From the NCBI GenBank assembly GCA_035347995.1, contig DAOPQD010000113.1, positions 1-9,046 of the forward strand: 9,046 nt of DNA, read 5' to 3'. The first letter of the stretch is position 1; each line of letters begins with the position of its first letter. Below the pieces are notes generated by a model. It was not told the DNA's origin and ran no database searches. It worked only from the letters and a program-made list of their open reading frames with translations. The position numbers and the translations under genes were made by a program. This DNA comes from JAAZNO01 sp012798275 (GTDB taxonomy: Bacteria > Chloroflexota > Anaerolineae > B4-G1 > SLSP01). Positions 1-4,832 of the stretch are shown in pieces.

Positions 1-35
1 GGCAAAAATTGATTCTTAATCTTCAGCAACCGTCA

Positions 36-56
36 GGAAATCTTCCGTTTTTTTTT
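36..56 (+). terminator. Possible weak intrinsic terminator of an upstream gene
   Basis: GGAA (36-39) and TTCC (43-46) can pair around a 3-base loop, and after one G comes a run of nine T (48-56). The T-run is typical of a Rho-independent terminator, but a 4-bp stem is very short. Pairing can be extended only through an internal loop, AAC 28-30 with GTT 47-49. It would end a + strand gene lying left of the window. The T-run could also be chance AT-rich intergenic sequence. Confidence 0.3.
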
Positions 57-144
57 AATCAGTGGCTGAACAGTTACCCTGTGAGCCATAATCCGTGAGC
101 AGCGACGGCGACGGCTCGCCGGTTCGACACGAGCCAACCGCGCT
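57..144. other. Intergenic stretch with small hairpins
   Basis: I see no convincing gene here. A perfect 5-bp hairpin is formed by GGCGA (107-111) and TCGCC (116-120). GGCTCG (113-118) can alternatively pair with CGAGCC (130-135). At the right edge CGCGCT (139-144) pairs with AGCGCG (147-152), running into the repeat that starts at 145. The density of competing hairpins suggests palindromic repeat sequence rather than a coding remnant. No promoter with good -35 and -10 boxes was found for the gene at 251. Confidence 0.5.
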
Positions 145-240
145 GAAGCGCGTTGTTTGAGGACGTAGCAGCCCCGGGGGCCAGGAATTTCTGATCTGAT
201 TCGTGAAATTCAGGTTCATTCGGGGCCATTTTCGAAGGAG
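145..240 (+). repeat. Intergenic repeat, copy 1, ending in the SD of the Nif3-like gene
   Basis: This segment aligns with 1158-1290. Shared blocks, in order: GAAGCGCG, TGTTTG, GTAGCAGCCCCGG, GGGCCAGGA, the identical 16-mer CTGATTCGTGAAATTC (196-211), GTTCATTCG, GGCCATTTT and GAAGGAG (234-240). The last block is the Shine-Dalgarno sequence for the ATG at 251. In this copy the central palindrome is short (CCCCGGGG, 172-179) and the 16-mer occurs once. CGCGCT/AGCGCG at 139-152 forms a further hairpin across the left boundary. Outer boundaries are approximate. Confidence 0.85.
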
Positions 241-250
241 ATGCCCTAAA

Positions 251-1066
251 ATGGATACTACACGCCTGATGCAAATAGCCCTGGATCTGGTGGGTTTCAA
301 GACGATCCCCGATGACAGCGCCATCTACGTCCCCGGCGAGGGGATTCAGCGCCTTCTCTTTGGCCTGGACATTGGGACGGCGGAGCTGTTGATGGCGCGC
401 GAGCTGGGCTACGACGCGGTGATCGCGCATCATCCCGTGGGGGTGCCGCACCGGGCGTGGCGCGTCTTCGAACGTCACGTCGCGCTGCTCACCGCGGCCG
501 GCGTCCCGGAGGAAGCCGCGCGCGCGGCGGTGGCCCCCAAAATGGCGACGTTGCGGCTCAACGGCATGGTCACCAATTATGAGCAGGTACCTATGGCGGC
601 GCGGCGGTTGGGGATGCCCTTCATGAACGTCCATGCGCCACTGGATGAACTGGGGCGACGGGTGATGCAATCGGCAGTGGACGTCTTGCTGCTCTCCGCT
701 CCCGATGCCACCTTGCGCGATGTGGTCACCGTCCTGGGGATGTTGCCCGCCGCTCAGCGCGCCGTCGTTCCCATCGAGGTGCTGCTCGGCGTGCCTGGAG
801 CGCGGGCGGGCAAAACGCTGGTCTGCCATGGAGCGTACACCAACGGCGGGGATGGGGTGGCGCGCGCCTGCTTCCAACACGGCATTGACACCGTGATCTA
901 CATTCACATCGCGCCGGGGGAGCTGGACTCGCTGCGCCGGGACGGGCGCGGGCAGCTCATCGTCACAGGACATCTCCTGGGCGACGCCTTTGGCATCGGC
1001 CCGTACATCTCCGCGCTGCGCTCGCAGGGACTTGAAGTAGACGTGCTCAGCGAAGTCCTGGCGTGA
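251..1066 (+). CDS. Nif3-like (DUF34) dinuclear metal-centre protein
   Basis: This 271-residue protein resembles the Nif3/YbgI family, metal-binding toroid-forming proteins whose reaction is not settled; the common label 'GTP cyclohydrolase 1 type 2' is unreliable. Visible motifs are IAHHPVG at 58-64 (metal ligands H60 and H61), NVHAPLD at 126-132 (H128, D132) and TGHLLGD at 239-245 (H241, D245). The spacings H128-D132 and H241-D245 equal those of the ligand pairs in E. coli YbgI. In YbgI the last ligand is Glu, so D245 is an E-to-D change. The stretch between HHP and D132 is about 34 residues longer than in YbgI. No signal peptide is seen, so it is probably cytoplasmic. The ATG at 251 is chosen because GAAGGAG lies at 234-240; a GTG at 203 would translate the repeat. 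The gene stands alone, with repeats before and after it. The family is fairly sure, the role unknown. Confidence 0.82.
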   Translation: MDTTRLMQIALDLVGFKTIPDDSAIYVPGEGIQRLLFGLDIGTAELLMARELGYDAVIAHHPVGVPHRAWRVFERHVALLTAAGVPEEAARAAVAPKMATLRLNGMVTNYEQVPMAARRLGMPFMNVHAPLDELGRRVMQSAVDVLLLSAPDATLRDVVTVLGMLPAAQRAVVPIEVLLGVPGARAGKTLVCHGAYTNGGDGVARACFQHGIDTVIYIHIAPGELDSLRRDGRGQLIVTGHLLGDAFGIGPYISALRSQGLEVDVLSEVLA

Positions 1067-1157
1067 GCCGGGAAGGTGGGAACGCCGATAAACGCTGATT
1101 TTTAAAATTATCTGTTGAAATCCACGAAAGTTTGCATCCTCATGCTGGTTGGGAGTA
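1067..1157. other. AT-richer intergenic stretch, no clear signal
   Basis: This follows the Nif3-like stop and leads to the second repeat copy. It includes an AT-rich core (about 1095-1115) that could hold promoter elements, but I found no -35/-10 pair at acceptable spacing and no terminator hairpin with a T-run. It has the look of repetitive intergenic DNA rather than a gene remnant. Confidence 0.4.
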
Positions 1158-1290
1158 GAAGCGCGCTGTTTGGGGATGTAGCAGCCCCGGAATTTATTCC
1201 GGGGCCAGGAGTTTCAATCTCTGATTCGTGAAATTCTTCAATTTCTGATTCGTGAAATTCGTGTTCATTCGAGGCCATTTTTGAAGGAGG
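1158..1290 (+). repeat. Intergenic repeat, copy 2, ending in the SD of the cyclophilin gene
   Basis: This is the second copy of the element at 145-240. It is longer in two places. First, the central palindrome is complete: GCCCCGGAAT (1184-1193) pairs perfectly with ATTCCGGGGC (1196-1205). Second, the 16-mer CTGATTCGTGAAATTC occurs twice, at 1221-1236 and 1245-1260. Between them GAAATT (1230-1235) and AATTTC (1240-1245) form a perfect 6-bp stem with a CTTC loop. The right end holds GTTCATTCG, GGCCATTTT and GAAGGAGG (1283-1290), the Shine-Dalgarno sequence for the GTG at 1300. Confidence 0.87.
1184..1205. other. Perfect 10-bp inverted repeat inside copy 2
   Basis: GCCCCGGAAT at 1184-1193 is the exact reverse complement of ATTCCGGGGC at 1196-1205, separated by two T. 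In RNA the last A-T pair would probably open to give a 9-bp stem with a 4-base loop. No T-run follows, so an intrinsic terminator is unlikely. The matching site in copy 1 has lost the tip of the stem. Confidence 0.8.
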
Positions 1291-1299
1291 AAAAATTCC

Positions 1300-2541
1300 G
1301 TGAAACGTGTCCATCCATTGAGTGTTTTCCTGGTTTTATGCCTGGGGCTGATCGCGAGCGCGTGCAGTCCGACGGCTACACCGACTGCCGTCGCCACGCC
1401 GGAGCCGACGACGCCGCCCCCGACGCAGACGGTCGCCGCTCCAGCGCCGCCCACCGATACCTCCGATCCCGCCGCGCGCAACGGCATGTACACCGCCGCG
1501 CCGCCGATGCAGATTGATCCCCAAAAGTATTACGTGGCGACCCTCGTCACCGAGAAGGGCGACATCACGCTGGAGCTCTACGCCGACAAAGTCCCTCACA
1601 CGGTCAACAACTTCGTCTTCCTGGCGCGGGAGGGCTTCTACGATAACACGACCTTCCACCGCGTGATTCCCGGCTTCATGGCGCAGGGAGGCGATCCTAC
1701 CGGCACGGGGACGGGCGGACCGGGCTACACCTTCGCCGACGAATTCGATCCCACCCTGGCGCACGATCGCGTGGGCGTGCTCTCGATGGCGAACGCTGGA
1801 GCGGACACCAACGGCAGTCAGTTCTTTATCACCTTCACGCCGACCCCCTGGCTGGATGACAGGCACACTGTCTTTGGGCGCGTGATTGACGGCGTGGACG
1901 TGCTTTTCTCGTTGCGGGAGCGCGATCCGGAGACGGCGACCGTCCCCGGCGACCGCATCGTGACCATCCGCATCACCGAATCCGACACGCCGCCGGTCTC
2001 GAAGCTGCCCGCCAACACCGACATCCCCATGCCGCAGGAGCCGGCCGCGCGGTATGAGCTCTACACCCAGCCGCCGGAGATGACCCTTGACCTCACGAAG
2101 ACCTATGTCGCCACGCTCAAGACGGCGAAGGGCGACATCGAGGTGACGCTCGACGCGCAGGCGGCCCCTCTCACGGTCAACAACTTCGTCTTTCTGGCGC
2201 GCGCCGGCTTCTTCGATGGCCTCACCTTCCATCGGGTGGAGCCAGACTTCGTCATTCAGGGTGGCGATCCCCTGGGAACGGGGGAAGGCGGCCCCGGCTA
2301 CATGCTGCCGGCGGAAATCGGCCTGCGCCACGAGGAAGGCTCGATGGCCATGGCGCGCCTGCCCGATCAGGGCAACCCGCGGCGGATGTCGAGCGGGAGT
2401 CAGTTCTACATCACCCTCGCTGCGACTTCACAGCTCGACGGCAGCTACACCGTCTTCGGCAAAGTCACCTCCGGCATGGACGTGGTGAAGTCCATCACCG
2501 TGGGCGATGTGATCGAGAGCGTCGTCATCTCCGAGCGCTGA
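1300..2541 (+). CDS. Lipoprotein with two tandem cyclophilin-type PPIase domains
   Basis: The 413-residue product starts with a short basic end and a hydrophobic segment (about 7-21) leading to Cys22 in the context IASAC, a plausible lipobox. It is therefore probably anchored on the outer face of the cytoplasmic membrane. A Thr/Pro/Ala-rich linker (about 23-57) follows. Two cyclophilin domains catalyse, or once catalysed, cis-trans isomerisation of X-Pro bonds. Domain 1 (about 77-227) has FHRV (119-122), QGGD (129-132), NGSQFF (171-176) and W184/H189, so its active site looks complete. Domain 2 (about 268-411) keeps FHRV (310-313) and QGGD (320-323) but has SGSQFY (365-370) and Q378/Y383 at the positions matching human CypA W121/H126. 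Shared VNNFVFLAR and GGPGY point to an internal duplication. The likely role is folding of secreted proteins. GTG at 1300 is chosen for GAAGGAGG at 1283-1290 and because it gives the full signal peptide. Confidence 0.9.
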   Translation: MKRVHPLSVFLVLCLGLIASACSPTATPTAVATPEPTTPPPTQTVAAPAPPTDTSDPAARNGMYTAAPPMQIDPQKYYVATLVTEKGDITLELYADKVPHTVNNFVFLAREGFYDNTTFHRVIPGFMAQGGDPTGTGTGGPGYTFADEFDPTLAHDRVGVLSMANAGADTNGSQFFITFTPTPWLDDRHTVFGRVIDGVDVLFSLRERDPETATVPGDRIVTIRITESDTPPVSKLPANTDIPMPQEPAARYELYTQPPEMTLDLTKTYVATLKTAKGDIEVTLDAQAAPLTVNNFVFLARAGFFDGLTFHRVEPDFVIQGGDPLGTGEGGPGYMLPAEIGLRHEEGSMAMARLPDQGNPRRMSSGSQFYITLAATSQLDGSYTVFGKVTSGMDVVKSITVGDVIESVVISER

Positions 2542-2564
2542 AACGCTGCGGTCGTGCAATGTGA

Positions 2565-2606
2565 GGGGGGGGGCAGCGGCCTTTGGCCTGCTGCTCCCCC
2601 TCCTTT
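2565..2606 (+). terminator. Strong G/C hairpin, probable terminator of the cyclophilin gene
   Basis: Positions 2565-2581 pair with 2585-2602 around a TTT loop. The stem is about 17 bp, with a single bulged T (2589) and two G-T wobbles; its base is a run of nine G (2565-2573) facing a C-rich strand. It lies 23 bases after the stop codon at 2541. The downstream T-tract is poor (TCCTTTG), so termination may be incomplete or may rely on hairpin strength. It separates the two left genes from the mannoside cluster. Confidence 0.65.
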
Positions 2607-2650
2607 GTGTGGACACGTCTGCCTGGGATTGAAACTTTAACTAAAAAGGC

Positions 2651-2679
2651 TTGACATTTTAATAAAACCGGTGTATAGT
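2651..2679 (+). promoter_or_regulatory. Sigma-70-type promoter of the LacI-family regulator gene
   Basis: TTGACA (2651-2656) matches the -35 consensus exactly. TATAGT (2674-2679) matches five of six -10 positions, and the spacer is 17 bp. The start of transcription is expected near 2686, leaving a leader of about 40 bases before the GTG at 2726. It is the clearest promoter in the window. As gaps downstream are short, it may serve all five genes to 8934. Confidence 0.8.
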
Positions 2680-2683
2680 TTTA
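2663..2683. promoter_or_regulatory. Candidate operator overlapping the -10 box
   Basis: TAAAAC (2663-2668) and GTTTTA (2678-2683) are perfect inverted half-sites separated by 9 bases. Within the left half lies a smaller palindrome with a central CpG, ACCGGT (2667-2672), closer to the usual LacI-family operator form. Either would block RNA polymerase, since both sit in the spacer or on the -10 box. Autoregulation by the regulator encoded just downstream is the natural inference. The exact site is uncertain. Confidence 0.5.
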
Positions 2684-2725
2684 GAGTTTGAGGAAGTCTT
2701 TTCTACCCTGAGGGGACACCCATCC

Positions 2726-3760
2726 GTGAGTGACCAAGTCACCCTGGCTGATATTGCTCGCGAAAGCGGTTTCTCGCTGGCGACCGTCTCGCTGGCGCTG
2801 CGCAACCGGCCCGGCGTCTCCGAAGAGACGCGCAAACGTGTCCTGGAAGTGGCAACAGCGCTGGGATACGAACTACACGTTCCCGAAGCCGCGCCCGGAC
2901 CCTCCATTGGGACGGTAGGACTGCTCATGAAGTCCGAGCCCGGTTTGCCGCCGTCGGGGGGAGACTTCTACGGCCCCGTTTTGGCCGGGATCGAGGAGCG
3001 ATGTCGCCGTCATCGCGTCAATCTATTCTACGCCGGGGTGCCGGTAGACGCTTACAGCCGCGCGTTGGAAAGCCCCTTGTTGTTCACAAATTCGACCCTC
3101 GACGGCCTGTTGCTGGTGGGCGTGCAGCTAGATGAGCCGTTGGCGCTGACGCTTTCCCGGCGGCGCCTGCCCCTCGTTCTGGTGGATGCTTACGCCGACG
3201 CCCCGCGCTATGACGCTGTGCTGTGTGACAATTTCCAGGCGGCTTACACCGGCGTGAGCTACCTGGTCCAGCGGGGACATCGTCACATCGCGCTGGTGGG
3301 AGGAGGACCGCGGGCATATCCGAGCATTGCCGACCGGTACCGGGGCTATCAGCAGGCCCTCCTCGATCAGGGCATCACCGCGCATTACGTGGCGGATTGT
3401 CCATTGCGGGGGAGCGCGGCGTTGGAAGCGACGCGGGCGTTGCTGGAGCAGCATCCTGAGATCACCGCCGTTTTCGGGTGCAATGATGACGTGGCGATCG
3501 CCGCGATGCAGGCCGCGCGGGAGATGGGGCGCGCGGTGCCGGAGCAGCTCTCGGTGCTGGGCTTCGATGACATCGAGCTCGCGCAACACGTCACCCCGGC
3601 CCTCACGACCCTGCGCGTGGACAAGGTGGCGATGGGGCAGATGGCGATGCAGCTGCTGTTCTGGCGTGTGGAGAACCTCGAGACGCCGCGCCTCACAGTG
3701 TTGATCCATCCGACCCTGGTGGAGCGCCAATCCGTCGCAGATGGCGCGTGGACTCCATGA
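2726..3760 (+). CDS. LacI-family transcriptional regulator (sugar-responsive)
   Basis: This 344-residue protein has an N-terminal helix-turn-helix (about 5-26, VTLADIARESGF then SLATVSLAL) and a periplasmic-binding-protein-like effector domain (about 61-338). Family signatures seen are RGHRHIALVGG (183-193), DRYRGYQQAL (203-212), CNDDVAIAAM (252-261) and GFDDIELAQHVTPALTTLRV (279-298). It probably binds a sugar, perhaps a manno-oligosaccharide or a mannose derivative, and controls the genes that follow. That is inferred from position only. The hinge is odd: between GY (47-48) and IG (61-62) only 12 residues remain, and no NxxARxL helix is visible. The GTG at 2726 places the HTH at the very N-terminus and follows AGGGGA (2711-2716) by 9 bases. 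The next gene starts 63 bases after its stop. Confidence 0.92.
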   Translation: MSDQVTLADIARESGFSLATVSLALRNRPGVSEETRKRVLEVATALGYELHVPEAAPGPSIGTVGLLMKSEPGLPPSGGDFYGPVLAGIEERCRRHRVNLFYAGVPVDAYSRALESPLLFTNSTLDGLLLVGVQLDEPLALTLSRRRLPLVLVDAYADAPRYDAVLCDNFQAAYTGVSYLVQRGHRHIALVGGGPRAYPSIADRYRGYQQALLDQGITAHYVADCPLRGSAALEATRALLEQHPEITAVFGCNDDVAIAAMQAAREMGRAVPEQLSVLGFDDIELAQHVTPALTTLRVDKVAMGQMAMQLLFWRVENLETPRLTVLIHPTLVERQSVADGAWTP

Positions 3761-3823
3761 GCCGATCCTGTCCCGTGCAAGCAGTGCTGTTACGCATTAC
3801 GCCTTTTCCGAGGAGGTGCTGAT

Positions 3824-4807
3824 ATGTCTGAACTTAAAGTCGTGGGTAGCGCGCTGCCAAACATACCCTGGGAAGCGCGGCCTGCCGGCTGCACCGAGGT
3901 GCTGTGGCGCTACAGCCAGAACCCGGTGATTCCCCGAAATCTGCTGCCGTGCTCCAACAGCATCTTCAACAGCGCCGTCGTCCCCTTTGAGGGGGCGTTC
4001 GCCGGTGTCTTCCGGGTAGACCATCGCACGCGCCAGATGACGCTGCACAGCGGCAAGAGCGCCGATGGCATTCACTGGCAGCTCCGCCCCGATCGGATTC
4101 AGTTTGTGGGGGACGATCCTGAGATCAACACCTTCGAATATGGCTACGATCCCCGCGTCTGCTGGATCGAGGACCGCTATTATGTGACGTGGTGCAACGG
4201 CTATCATGGCCCGACCATTGGGGTGGGCTACACCACGGATTTTGAGACCTTCTATCAGCTGGAGAACGCCTATCTGCCTTTCAACCGCAATGGCGTGTTG
4301 TTCCCGCGCCGCATTCGGGGCAAATACGCCATGTTGAACCGTCCCAGCGACAACGGCCACACGCCCTTCGGCGACATCTTCTACAGCGAAAGCCCCGATA
4401 TGTTCCACTGGGGATGTCATCGCTGGGTGATGAAACCCGTTGGCGGCTGGCAGAGCACCAAAGTGGGCGCCGGCCCCACTCCCATCGAGACGTCTGAAGG
4501 CTGGCTGATGATTTACCACGGCGTGCTCACTTCCTGCAACGGCTTCGTCTACAGCTTCGGCGCGGCTTTGCTTGACCTTGAACAACCCTGGAAAGTGATC
4601 TACCGCACGGCACCCTACCTCCTCTCGCCGCAGACGCTCTACGAGTGTGTGGGCGATGTGCCCAACGTGGCCTTCCCCTGCGCCGCGCTGTGTGACACAG
4701 ACACCGGCCGGCTGGCGATTTACTACGGTGGCGCCGATACGGTGACGTGCCTGGCGTTCGCCTGCATCTCTGAACTGCTGGATTTCATCAAAGCCAATTC
4801 ACTCTAA
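3824..4807 (+). CDS. GH130 beta-mannoside phosphorylase (manno-oligosaccharide type)
   Basis: The 327-residue product closely resembles GH130 proteins such as Thermotoga maritima TM1225, along its full length. These enzymes use phosphate to cleave the terminal beta-mannosidic bond of manno-oligosaccharides or mannosyl-GlcNAc, releasing alpha-mannose 1-phosphate. Visible family blocks are PNIPWEARP (12-20), YGYDPRV (106-112; D109 is the likely catalytic Asp), HGPTIGVG (128-135), NRNGVLFPR (154-162), LNRPSDNGHTPFGD (171-184), GAGPTPIETSEGWL (215-228) and YYGGADT (300-306). There is no signal peptide, so it acts in the cytoplasm. The start is set by AGGAGG (3811-3816), 7 bases before the ATG. 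It lies between the regulator and a GH2 beta-mannosidase, which supports a mannoside substrate. Whether it prefers beta-1,4- or beta-1,2-mannosides, or Man-GlcNAc, cannot be read from the sequence by eye. Confidence 0.93.
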   Translation: MSELKVVGSALPNIPWEARPAGCTEVLWRYSQNPVIPRNLLPCSNSIFNSAVVPFEGAFAGVFRVDHRTRQMTLHSGKSADGIHWQLRPDRIQFVGDDPEINTFEYGYDPRVCWIEDRYYVTWCNGYHGPTIGVGYTTDFETFYQLENAYLPFNRNGVLFPRRIRGKYAMLNRPSDNGHTPFGDIFYSESPDMFHWGCHRWVMKPVGGWQSTKVGAGPTPIETSEGWLMIYHGVLTSCNGFVYSFGAALLDLEQPWKVIYRTAPYLLSPQTLYECVGDVPNVAFPCAALCDTDTGRLAIYYGGADTVTCLAFACISELLDFIKANSL

Positions 4808-4832
4808 GGGACCTTTGGGAGGGCATGGGACC

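Noticed and set aside
113..135. GGTTCGACAC resembling a tRNA T-loop
   Set aside because: The bases around it do not form a 5-bp T-stem with proper spacing, and no acceptor stem, D-arm or anticodon arm can be assembled nearby.
203..250. Upstream GTG start adding 16 residues to the Nif3-like protein
   Set aside because: The extension would be translated from the intergenic repeat, and the good SD at 234-240 would lie inside the gene. The ATG at 251 fits better.
1184..1205. Intrinsic terminator after the Nif3-like gene
   Set aside because: The stem is strong but no T-run follows, and the same element precedes a start codon in both copies, so a leader or repeat structure is more likely.
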